From Deltaproteobacteria bacterium (GTDB lineage: Bacteria > Desulfobacterota_B > Binatia > UBA9968), in assembly GCA_005879255.1 (NCBI GenBank), contig VBKY01000108.1:1-10729 (forward strand): DNA of 10,729 nt, written 5' to 3'. The position numbers were made by a program, and so were the translations under genes. Shown in pieces: positions 1 through 6,183 of the stretch; the stretch's first letter is position 1, and every line of letters begins with the position of its first letter. The notes beneath the pieces were generated by a model, which saw only the letters and a list, made by a program, of their open reading frames with translations, was not told where the DNA came from and searched no databases.

Positions 1-1
1 C

Positions 2-226
2 GAATTGGCCGTACTATGCGGCATCCCGCGATCGGCTTCCGTGCGCGCGAGCGAGAGATCGGCGGTCCTAAAATGGAGTGCCACGGATTTTCGCAAACTA
101 CTCCTCAGCGATGTTTTCCTATCAGAGCGGATATTCCGAGAATCGCTGCGCACCTTGATCGAGAAAGAGCAGTCGTTGATCAATTCGCTCACCCGGTCAC
201 AAGGCGGTAGCAGCGAAAGCAAATAG
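2..226 (+). CDS. C-terminal part of a cyclic-nucleotide-binding-domain (Crp-like cNMP) protein, truncated by the window edge
   Basis: The reading frame is already open at the left edge. It reads ELAVLCGIPRSASVRASERS, then VLKWSATDFRKLLLSD, and ends at a TAG. This matches the end of a cNMP-binding beta-roll: the phosphate-binding-cassette-like stretch (usually G-E-[LI]-A-x-[LF]-x-x-x-P-R-[ST]-A-x-V-x-A), then the last strands and the C-terminal helix. Family knowledge says such domains sense cAMP/cGMP or act as structural modules in regulators, kinases or transporters. Only about 74 residues are visible. No helix-turn-helix follows: after the C-helix there are about 20 polar residues and the stop, so this is probably not a CRP/FNR DNA-binding regulator. 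The TTG at position 5 is almost certainly an internal Leu codon, because the family motif starts before it. The rest of the protein lies to the left. Confidence 0.7.
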   Translation, partial: ELAVLCGIPRSASVRASERSAVLKWSATDFRKLLLSDVFLSERIFRESLRTLIEKEQSLINSLTRSQGGSSESK

Positions 227-350
227 TTCACTGGAGTGCCTAACCATCGTTGCCCTGTAGAGCAGTCAAGGCGAGCAATTGCACGGTTTTCAATTCCGCC
301 AATAATCCGGCGCGGCTGCTCAGTTTAGCATCGTCCTATGCGAGCGATGT

Positions 351-1304
351 TTAACCGCTACCGTCGGATTTTTTTCCCGGGATGAATGGCGCCTGGGTGA
401 GCCCCGATAACAAAGTCCCGGGTAGGAGCTTTTCCAAATCGTCCATCGTCCAGGGGCCATCCTTGCGCCAATCACGGCAGATCGTGGCCTGCTCAGTCGG
501 GTGGCTATAGAGGCCAATCTTTCCTCCCCCGGCGCGAAATACTAGACCGTTCACATTGGCCGCTTGATCCGTCGCCAGATAAACGACGATAGGAGAGACA
601 AATTCCGGTGTCGCCCGTTCATCTCCCTGTTCATCGGCGGGCTTCTTTCGGCTTAGACCCGCGCGCCTGAGCGTCTCGGCTTGAGTGGATTGGGGCGCGT
701 TTCCTCTTCGCGTGTTGGCAAACGGCGCCACGGCGTTCACGGTGATCCCATAATCGCGCAGCTCGAATGCGAGATCCCACGTAAGGCTCACGATGCCACC
801 CTTAGCGGCGCCATAGTTGGCGCGGCCTTCGGGATTGCGCCACTGGCTCGAGGTAGTGTTGATGATGCGCCCGTACCGCTGCTTCATCATAATCGGCGCG
901 GCATGGCGGCACATGTTAAAACTTCCCTTCAGATGGACGCCAATGACCCGGTCCCACGCCTCTTCCGGCATCTCATGAATCAAAAAGTGCCAGAAGACAC
1001 CGGCATTGTTTACTAAAATATCCAGCCTGCCGTACTGATCCATAGCGGTTTGGACAATCCTGCGCGCTGCGTCAAATTCGGCCACGGAATCGTGGTTGGC
1101 GACCGCCTCACCTCCCCTGCTCCTGATTTCCGACGCGACCTGGTCTGCGGGATCACGCGACGATCCAGTTCCACTGCGTTCAGCGCCGACATCATTGACC
1201 ACGACTTTCGCTCCTTCCGCTGCCAGAGCGAGAGCATGGGCGCGCCCAATGCCACGACCGCTTCCAGTAACTATCGCAACTTTTCCCTTTAGCCGTTCGC
1301 CCAT
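351..1304 (-). CDS. SDR-family oxidoreductase, MFE-2/HSD17B4-type 3-hydroxyacyl-CoA dehydrogenase-like
   Basis: This 317-residue classical short-chain dehydrogenase/reductase has the Rossmann glycine motif TGSGRGIG at about residues 13-20, NNAG at 99-102, a likely catalytic Ser at 152 or 153, and YGAAK with Tyr164 and Lys168. The stretch VNDVGAERSGTGSS (36-49) and the VHLKGSF segment, where His124 stands in place of the usual Asn, are typical of the dehydrogenase part of peroxisomal multifunctional enzyme 2. The likely reaction is therefore NAD-dependent oxidation of a (3R)-hydroxyacyl-CoA or similar secondary alcohol in the cytoplasm. A C-terminal extension of about 50 residues (from about 265, including DGPWTMDDLEKLLPG) occurs in bacterial relatives. 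The ATG has AGGGA 5 nt upstream. It lies 264 bp downstream of SBP1 on the same strand, and the gap contains a repeat element. The substrate is unknown. SDR assignment is very secure; acyl-CoA specificity is moderate. Confidence 0.9.
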   Translation of the reverse strand: MGERLKGKVAIVTGSGRGIGRAHALALAAEGAKVVVNDVGAERSGTGSSRDPADQVASEIRSRGGEAVANHDSVAEFDAARRIVQTAMDQYGRLDILVNNAGVFWHFLIHEMPEEAWDRVIGVHLKGSFNMCRHAAPIMMKQRYGRIINTTSSQWRNPEGRANYGAAKGGIVSLTWDLAFELRDYGITVNAVAPFANTRRGNAPQSTQAETLRRAGLSRKKPADEQGDERATPEFVSPIVVYLATDQAANVNGLVFRAGGGKIGLYSHPTEQATICRDWRKDGPWTMDDLEKLLPGTLLSGLTQAPFIPGKKSDGSG

Positions 1305-1394
1305 TGATTTCCCTACTTTCTAATTTTCAATCGACTGCGGTTTGATTCGCCGCAGGTTGCTGCGTAAAGAGCTATTCCTAGTCTTCTTAGAGTC

Positions 1395-1511
1395 CGTCAT
1401 TCCCGGATGCTCTAAGCGGGTCCGCCACAAGACTTTGGACGGATCCGTCCTTCGGCGGAAATCCAGGCGAGACCGGAACTAGACCCCCGATTAAAACATT
1501 CGGGGGTGACG
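1395..1511. repeat. MITE/REP-like inverted-repeat element between SBP1 and SDR genes
   Basis: About 117 bp lie between imperfect inverted ends: CGTCATTCCCGG on the left and CGGGGGTGACG on the right (reverse complement CGTCACCCCCG). An inner hairpin near the right end pairs ACCCCCGA (1482-1489) with TCGGGGGT (1500-1507). The end sequence GTCAyyC also appears in the element at 7307-7394, so they may belong to one dispersed family. I see no open reading frame inside and no convincing flanking duplication. The remainder of the 264-bp gap shows no gene. Confidence 0.5.
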
Positions 1512-1568
1512 CCTTTGAGATAAATTCTCATCGCTCGTCAGCTTGCTTTGGGGTAGCTCAATATTTGC

Positions 1569-2564
1569 CTACTTAAATATCTCCCGCCACTCTTTCAGCA
1601 GTCCCTCGTAGTCTGCGGTTCCTTCGGGCTGAACCGGATGAAGCTTGAGCTTTGCCGGGTTCGACTGCGGCGAAGGCGGAGGTATGTCGGGCCGCGGTGA
1701 GATTCTTCCGGAGGCCCGAACCAGCGATTGTCCCTCTTTGGAAAGAGCAAAATCTACGAATAAGCGCGCAGCTTCCGGATGGGGCGCATCCGCGGCGATA
1801 GCGATGGGATGGATCGAAACGATTATCGGATCGAAAGTCGTAATCCATTCTACCGGCGCGCCATCGCTCTTCATCTTGTCGATTCTCTCGCTGAAAGCCA
1901 GGGTGATTTCAAATTCACCGGCAGCCATGAGCTGGGCGATCAAAGTATGGCCGTCGCGGAAACGGATCTGCTGAGTCGCCAGATTTTTTAGAAATCTCGC
2001 CGCTCGTTCTTTACCCCAACTTTCAATCAGTCCGGCGTACCACTCTACTTCGTCGGTATCCATCCCAATCCTGCCCCGGTAGCGCGGATGAACAACCTCT
2101 TCGTAGCTGCGCGGCGGGTTTTTCATCAGCCCGGTGTGATGACTCCAAACGTAGTAGGTATCGTACAGGTCGGTCCAGTATCCCTTGGGATCTTTGAAGC
2201 CCTTGGGGTAAACGGCGCTCTCCGGAGAAATATAAGGTTGAATCAAATTGCGCTTCCACAGCTGATAATAACCGATCCCTCGTAATGAAGTGACATCGAC
2301 AATCGGCCGGCCCGCTTGCTTTTCACTGAAAATACGCGGTAGCAAAGCGGTTTCTCTGTTGCGGAATAATCTGACTTTGATTCCTGGATATTTCTTCTCG
2401 AAGGCTTGGATGATACGTTGGCTATCTTCAATCGCCGTCGGCGTGTACCAAACGATCTCGCCTTCTCGGTTGGCCTTCTCCAAATTTTGCCCAAGAAGCG
2501 GGCCGACCCAGATGAGGCAAAGGAGAAACCCGATGACAATCCACTTCGCTCTTCGAGCACGCAT
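1569..2564 (-). CDS. ABC transporter extracellular solute-binding protein (SBP1), Fe/thiamine/polyamine-type family
   Basis: This 331-residue protein starts with a basic segment (MRARRAK) and a hydrophobic stretch at about 8-25, a Sec signal peptide with likely cleavage near LLG-Q. There is no lipobox cysteine, so it is probably a free periplasmic protein. The mature part follows the periplasmic binding protein pattern of family 1: GEIVWYTPTAIEDSQRIIQAFEKKYPGIKV (35-64), a hinge-like WTDLYDTYYVWSHHTGL, PRSYEEVVHPRYRGRIGM (151-168, the usual 'W/Y-x-D-L-x-x-P-x-[WY]-[RK]-G-[RK]'), and ADAPHPEAARLFVDFALSKEGQ (258-279). The tandem tyrosines that bind ferric iron in FbpA are not evident in the C-terminal half, so iron is not the obvious ligand; an organic solute is plausible. 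The ATG has GGAGG 5 nt upstream. No permease or ATPase adjoins it on this strand. It is divergent from the LVIVD gene. Confidence 0.88.
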   Translation of the reverse strand: MRARRAKWIVIGFLLCLIWVGPLLGQNLEKANREGEIVWYTPTAIEDSQRIIQAFEKKYPGIKVRLFRNRETALLPRIFSEKQAGRPIVDVTSLRGIGYYQLWKRNLIQPYISPESAVYPKGFKDPKGYWTDLYDTYYVWSHHTGLMKNPPRSYEEVVHPRYRGRIGMDTDEVEWYAGLIESWGKERAARFLKNLATQQIRFRDGHTLIAQLMAAGEFEITLAFSERIDKMKSDGAPVEWITTFDPIIVSIHPIAIAADAPHPEAARLFVDFALSKEGQSLVRASGRISPRPDIPPPSPQSNPAKLKLHPVQPEGTADYEGLLKEWREIFK

Positions 2565-2591
2565 TTTCTCCTCCAGCGCTATTTAAATTAA

Positions 2592-2741
2592 CCTGAATCC
2601 GGCGTGAGAACCTCTCAATGAGACAGCAAATACCAGCGGGAATTTGTCAATCTCGGGCTTGCGCCGAAAGCTACTTTTTCATTAGCTTTGGGAACAATAA
2701 TCCCAAGCCGTGAAACGCATGTCTTTCACGCCGGATTCAGG
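2592..2741. mobile_element. 150-bp MITE-like element with 16-bp perfect terminal inverted repeats and ATTAA flanks
   Basis: The left end CCTGAATCCGGCGTGA (2592-2607) is repeated exactly as its reverse complement at 2726-2741. ATTAA stands directly outside both ends in the same orientation (2587-2591 and 2742-2746), as expected for a 5-bp target-site duplication. The interior encodes no protein but folds: AAAGCTA (2667-2673) pairs with TAGCTTT (2683-2689), and TTGGGA (2688-2693) pairs with TCCCAA (2701-2706). It looks like a non-autonomous element mobilised by a transposase elsewhere. It sits just upstream of SBP1, so it may carry or have displaced that gene's promoter. Confidence 0.65.
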
Positions 2742-2787
2742 ATTAAATCTCTGCCTGCTCCGTATCACAGCGCTTTAATGACGGTCA

Positions 2788-2809
2788 ATGCGCTACTTTT
2801 GTAGCGCAT
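2788..2809. promoter_or_regulatory. 22-bp perfect inverted repeat (9-bp arms, TTTT centre), candidate operator or RNA hairpin
   Basis: ATGCGCTAC (2788-2796), TTTT, then GTAGCGCAT (2801-2809) form a perfect palindrome in the divergent SBP1/LVIVD intergenic region. It is about 170 bp upstream of the LVIVD start. No T-run follows on either strand, which argues against an intrinsic terminator. A dimeric regulator's operator is one reading; a remnant of a repeat element is the alternative. Confidence 0.4.
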
Positions 2810-2861
2810 CTCGTAAGCCGTGTGCTATTTGCACCCTCCGAAACTCCGGACTCCGATCGGT

Positions 2862-2897
2862 TTGAACGACTTGAACGTTTTGAACTGTTTGAACGAT
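2862..2897. repeat. Four-copy 9-bp tandem repeat (TTGAACGNN)
   Basis: TTGAAC begins at 2862, 2871, 2880 and 2889, exactly 9 bp apart, with variable last three bases. It lies about 85-120 bp upstream of the LVIVD start codon. In one frame it would read as a Phe-Glu-Arg/Leu pattern, but that small frame overlaps the LVIVD start in another phase and lacks independent support. The region from 2742 to 2981 otherwise holds the palindrome and presumably the LVIVD promoter, which I cannot place with confidence. Confidence 0.6.
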
Positions 2898-2981
2898 TCA
2901 AAGCCTTGCACGCCAACTGGCAATTCACTACACTCGCAGCGTTTTTCGAGCGCGGCATCGAACGTATACCTGGAGGCTTGA

Positions 2982-4229
2982 ATGGCTCACGCAAATTCCG
3001 CAGTGGCGGAGATTACAGCGCACGCTGAGAGCTGGAACATGCGTCTGTTAGGACACAGCGACCTGGCAGGACATGGAGATGGCAGCCGAATCGATAAGAA
3101 AGGAAACTTTCTTTACGTCGCGCACATGAAAAGCATGGCGGTTACGCTTTTGAATGTGGAAGATCCCGCCAATCCACGCGTTGTAAACCAGATCGCCAAG
3201 GCGCCCGGTGTTCACTCGCACAAGGTGCAGATCGCGGGAGATCTCATGCTCACCAATCACGAGCGGGCACCTTGGGAAACCGGAGACTATCGGCCAGGAA
3301 TCCAATTGTACGACCTAACGCGGCCCGACTCTCCTAAAGAGATCAGCTTTTTCCCAACTTGTGAAAAAGGCGTGCACCGCTTTTGGTTCGCTGATGGCCG
3401 CTATGCACATCTACCGACATCTGCTGAAGGTTACTCGAATCGAATTTACCGTATCGTCGATGTGCAAAATCCAACGCGCCTGCAGGAAGTGGGACGATGG
3501 TGGCTTCCGGGTCTGTGGGCGGCGGGCGGGGAAACGCCGAACTGGGATCCGAAAAAGAGCGTGTGGTGTCACGGCATCATCAGCCACGGAGACCGCGCTT
3601 ATGTTGCTTACGAAGACGAAGGCTTCGCTATTTTGGACATCAGCAACATAGGATCGCCCCATCTCATCAGTCGCCTCGATCTTATGCCGCCCTTTCGTGG
3701 TCACACTCACACAGTTTTGCCGCTGCCGCGGCGCAAGCTGCTCATTGTAGCGGAAGAATCCGTGCGTAATCATGGCGCAGACGGGGTCAAGATGGTCTGG
3801 GTGGTTGACGTTCGCGACGAAACCAAGCCCGTGCCGATTGCCGCCTTTCCTGTTCCTGAGGGGGATTTTTGTGCGCGTGGCGGGCGCTTTGGTCCGCATA
3901 ACATTCATGAGAACCGTCCTGGATCCAAGGACGACGACCTGCTGATCTATCTGTGCTATTTCAACGCGGGCATTCGTATCGTTGACATCAGCAATCCTTT
4001 CCGGCCGCAAGAAGCCGGCTATTTCATTCCACCGGCGCCCATGGGCCAGGAGGCGATTCAGATAAACGACGTCTATGTGGATAGAGACGGCTTGATCTAC
4101 ATCACCGATCGCGTTCACGGCGGCCTGTATATCTTGGAATATACAGGCCCGCGTCCTGCTCAGGCCAACGACAATGCGAGGGATCTCAGCGGCAAAGTAT
4201 GGGGGCTATCACACCCGGAGTTTTTATGA
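2982..4229 (+). CDS. LVIVD-repeat beta-propeller protein with histidine clusters
   Basis: This 415-residue protein is built of repeated strands ending in an 'LVIVD-like' motif followed by D/N-P: TLLNVEDPANPRVV (55-68), IQLYDLTRPDSPKEI (107-121), IYRIVDVQNPTRLQEV (155-170), FAILDISNIGSPHLI (215-229), VWVVDVRDETKPVPI (272-286), IRIVDISNPFRPQEA (331-345) and a last LYILEYTGP (382-390). This matches the LVIVD family (PF08309), a predicted seven-bladed propeller. Histidines recur in the loops: H78/H80, H93, H132, H197 beside C196, H241/H243 and H306/H309, resembling metal-site patterns of propeller enzymes such as selenium-binding protein/methanethiol oxidase. Metal binding is inference. No signal peptide is seen, so it is probably cytoplasmic. 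GGAGG stands 5 nt before the ATG. It is followed 196 bp later by the cyclase gene on the same strand. The biochemical role of this family is poorly defined. Confidence 0.85.
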   Translation: MAHANSAVAEITAHAESWNMRLLGHSDLAGHGDGSRIDKKGNFLYVAHMKSMAVTLLNVEDPANPRVVNQIAKAPGVHSHKVQIAGDLMLTNHERAPWETGDYRPGIQLYDLTRPDSPKEISFFPTCEKGVHRFWFADGRYAHLPTSAEGYSNRIYRIVDVQNPTRLQEVGRWWLPGLWAAGGETPNWDPKKSVWCHGIISHGDRAYVAYEDEGFAILDISNIGSPHLISRLDLMPPFRGHTHTVLPLPRRKLLIVAEESVRNHGADGVKMVWVVDVRDETKPVPIAAFPVPEGDFCARGGRFGPHNIHENRPGSKDDDLLIYLCYFNAGIRIVDISNPFRPQEAGYFIPPAPMGQEAIQINDVYVDRDGLIYITDRVHGGLYILEYTGPRPAQANDNARDLSGKVWGLSHPEFL

Positions 4230-4251
4230 TTGACGGGACATGAGGCTCTTG

Positions 4252-4288
4252 TTCACCCAAGCGTCAGGTGTTGCACTTGGTTTGTGAA
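4252..4288 (+). other. Imperfect hairpin downstream of the LVIVD gene
   Basis: TTCAC-CCAAG (4252-4261) can pair with CTTGG-(TTT)-GTGAA (4276-4288) across a 14-nt loop with one bulge. It begins 23 bp after the LVIVD stop codon. No strong T-tract follows, so a terminator role is only possible, and transcription may continue into the cyclase gene. Confidence 0.25.
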
Positions 4289-4297
4289 TTTAGGGGG

Positions 4298-4328
4298 ATG
4301 AAAAGCATGGCGGTCACGATTTTTGAAT
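4298..4328 (+). pseudogene. Short relic duplicate of an internal segment of the LVIVD gene
   Basis: The stretch from 4298 repeats 3126-3155 of the upstream gene (codons Met49 onward, reading MKSMAVTLLN). Both begin with ATGAAAAGCATGGCGGT, identical over 17 bp, then C/T, ACG, A/C, a T-run one base longer in the copy, and GAAT. In the copy the frame shifts after MAVT and ends about 15 codons later at TGA. It looks like a leftover of a tandem duplication or of a second LVIVD copy. I find no further convincing similarity in the rest of the 196-bp gap. Confidence 0.45.
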
Positions 4329-4425
4329 ATTGCGATAACAGCACCGCCGTGAGTTTGCCTAAAGGCTGATTGGCAAATCAACCGTCCGCCAAGGCAAAGG
4401 GAGCTGATGGGAACCGGGAGGAAGC

Positions 4426-5952
4426 ATGGCTAAAATTCATGATCTCAGCGTTACCCTGCGCCCTGATCATTTGGAGAACAGCGAGCTCGAACTGAACCGG
4501 GTCTCACACGAAGAAGCAGCCAGGATCTTTGCCAAGCAGCACCGGCTGAAGGTCTCCGATCTCCCTCACGGCTCGTTCTTTTCCAGCGAACGGATCGAGC
4601 TGCGCAGTCACTTGGGCACTCATCTCGACGCGCCCTATCACTTCTATCCGACCTCGGAAGGTCGCCCAGCGAAGTTCATCGATGAATGGCCATTGGAGTG
4701 GTGCATGAGCGATGGCGTCGTGCTCGATTTCCGGCATAAGAAACCCAGCGAGCATATCACCGAGTTTGACGTCGGCGCGGCGCTGGAAAAAATCAATTAC
4801 CGCCCGAAGCCGGGCGATATCGTCATGCTCTGGACGGGTGGAACAGACCGTTACGATGACGATCCACGCTTCGCTGAGGCTGCGGCGGGTTTGAATGGCG
4901 GCGCGCTTAATTATCTTTTTCGCTTCGGCGTGAAAGTCATGTCTACCGATTCCGCCACCATCGACATGCCCATAGCGCTGATGACCGAACGTTTTATGAA
5001 AGGAGACAAGGCAGCCTATTTCCCCATCCATCGGGCCGGGCGGCTGACCGAATGGACGCATGCGGAGAAGTTGACCAACATGGGGATCTTGCCCGGACCA
5101 TTTGGTTTCAAGGTCATGTTTTTCCCCGTCAAAATCGCGCGCGGTACCGGCGCGTGGATTCGCGCAGTGGCGATACAAGATGAGTGGCTCGACGGCGCCG
5201 TTCAACTTGTCGATCTGAGTTTGCCGATCATGAATCACAGCTTCGAACCCGAAGAGAGCCGGATCATCACGGTGGATCACGATCAGAATCAAAGGGCCAA
5301 AGCGAAGCGCCTGCGCATGCCCGTGCCGGAGATCGTTCATCTCGGCGCGATGGACATCGTAGATACCTACACGCATGCCGGCACTCATATCGACGCACCT
5401 TATCATTTCGGGCCAACAAACAACGGACAAAGAGCGCGAACGGTCGATGAGCTTCCCTTGGACTGGTTCTATAGCGACGGCGTGCTGCTCGACTTCAGCG
5501 CGACCAAGCGACCGGGTGAAAGTATTTCGCTTGCCGATATCACAGGAAACCTCGAGCGCATCGGTTATCGTCTCAAACAGCAAGACATCGTGCTCATTTG
5601 CACCGGCGCCGCCGACCACTTTAGTGACGATCCTAATTTCGCCGATCTCTCGATCCGCTTGGAGCGAAACGCCCTTGCCTGGCTTTTAGACCAAGGTATT
5701 CGCGTGATCGGTTGTGACGGTGAATCACTCGATGGTCCCGTTGGTGCTATGGTCGAGGCGTTGCGCGCCGGTAAGAAGGATCAGTTTTTTCCGCTTCACT
5801 ACGCCGGCCGGGAGCGCGAGTTTTGCCTGATTCACAAGATGGATCTGAGTTCGCTCACACGCACGCATGGATTCAAAGTTGCTGCGTTCCCCATCAAACT
5901 CGAGCGCTGCGGCGCGGCCTGGACGCGCGCGGTCGCTCTGGTGCCGGAATAG
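4426..5952 (+). CDS. Tandem two-domain cyclase-family (KynB-like, PF04199) metal-dependent hydrolase
   Basis: The 508-residue product contains two homologous cyclase-family domains, about 1-251 and 258-508; single-domain relatives are usually 210-270 residues. Each keeps the family metal motif H-x-G-T-H-x-D-x-P-x-H: HLGTHLDAPYHF with H62, H66, D68, H72, and HAGTHIDAPYHF with H317, H321, D323, H327. Other matched segments are EWPLEWCMSDGVVLDF/ELPLDWFYSDGVLLDF, DIVMLWTGG/DIVLICTGA, VMSTDSATID/VIGCDGESLD, and C-terminal GFKVMFFPVKI/GFKVAAFPIKL followed by RAVA in both. Family members (kynurenine formamidase, isatin hydrolase and others) hydrolyse amides or lactam/lactone-like rings using Mn or Zn; the substrate here is unknown. 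Near each domain's end the motifs differ (HAEKLTNM versus IHKMDLSSL), so the halves may differ in activity. No signal peptide. GGAGG stands 4 nt before the ATG. SBP2 follows after a repeat element. Confidence 0.9.
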   Translation: MAKIHDLSVTLRPDHLENSELELNRVSHEEAARIFAKQHRLKVSDLPHGSFFSSERIELRSHLGTHLDAPYHFYPTSEGRPAKFIDEWPLEWCMSDGVVLDFRHKKPSEHITEFDVGAALEKINYRPKPGDIVMLWTGGTDRYDDDPRFAEAAAGLNGGALNYLFRFGVKVMSTDSATIDMPIALMTERFMKGDKAAYFPIHRAGRLTEWTHAEKLTNMGILPGPFGFKVMFFPVKIARGTGAWIRAVAIQDEWLDGAVQLVDLSLPIMNHSFEPEESRIITVDHDQNQRAKAKRLRMPVPEIVHLGAMDIVDTYTHAGTHIDAPYHFGPTNNGQRARTVDELPLDWFYSDGVLLDFSATKRPGESISLADITGNLERIGYRLKQQDIVLICTGAADHFSDDPNFADLSIRLERNALAWLLDQGIRVIGCDGESLDGPVGAMVEALRAGKKDQFFPLHYAGREREFCLIHKMDLSSLTRTHGFKVAAFPIKLERCGAAWTRAVALVPE

Positions 5953-5954
5953 AC

Positions 5955-6141
5955 GCACCACGAAGGACACGAAGTGCACGAAGGATTCGGTTAATCACCG
6001 CGGAGGCGCGGAGGACGCTGAGGGGAGATAGATGTAGGGGCACGGCATGCCGTGCCCCTACCGTGCTCTGTGTCTCTATGGTGAACATGGCTTCGGTATC
6101 TAAAATTTTAAACTTCGTGTCCTTCGTGCTCTCCGTGGTGC
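5955..6141. repeat. Composite intergenic inverted-repeat element with 9-bp subrepeats in its arms
   Basis: The left arm carries three 9-bp units, CACGAAGGA (5959-5967), CACGAAGTG (5968-5976) and CACGAAGGA (5977-5985). The right arm carries the reverse-complement pattern in three units (6111-6137, best TCCTTCGTG at 6120-6128). GCACCAC at 5955 mirrors GTGGTGC at 6135-6141. The middle has GCGGAGG-type subrepeats (6000-6014) and a long perfect palindrome. It starts 3 bp after the cyclase stop and ends 42 bp before the SBP2 start, filling nearly the whole 231-bp gap. I see no gene in it. Confidence 0.65.
6034..6061. repeat. 28-bp perfect palindrome at the centre of the composite repeat
   Basis: The sequence from GTAGGGGCACGGCA (6034-6047) is followed without a spacer by its exact reverse complement TGCCGTGCCCCTAC (6048-6061). 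A GTAGGG-G-CCCTAC palindrome at 9271-9283 has the same outer bases, pointing to a shared repeat family. As RNA it would form a strong hairpin, but no T-run follows it. Confidence 0.85.
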
Positions 6142-6183
6142 ACAAATCACTGGGATAAATGCAAAAAAGCAGGAGATCGAATC

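Noticed and set aside
2667..2706. Riboswitch or structured leader for SBP1
   Set aside because: The two small hairpins lie inside the MITE-like element and match no riboswitch architecture I recognise.
2862..2897. CRISPR-like array
   Set aside because: Units are 9 bp with no spacers; this is a simple tandem repeat.
2822..3028. Small plus-strand frame encoding a Phe-Glu-Arg-rich repeat peptide
   Set aside because: Its repeat content comes from the 9-bp DNA tandem repeat, and it overlaps the well-supported LVIVD start (GGAGG plus ATG) in another phase.
3411..4118. 235-codon minus-strand open frame inside the LVIVD gene
   Set aside because: Antisense to the LVIVD repeats, no recognisable motif, no independent start signal seen.
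4504..5619. 371-codon open frame on the minus strand inside the cyclase gene
   Set aside because: It lies wholly antisense to a gene with clear family motifs in both halves; the antisense product shows no recognisable domain. It is a shadow of biased codon use.
6034..6061. Intrinsic terminator after the cyclase gene
   Set aside because: The palindrome is strong but no T-run follows on either strand, and it belongs to a larger repeat element.
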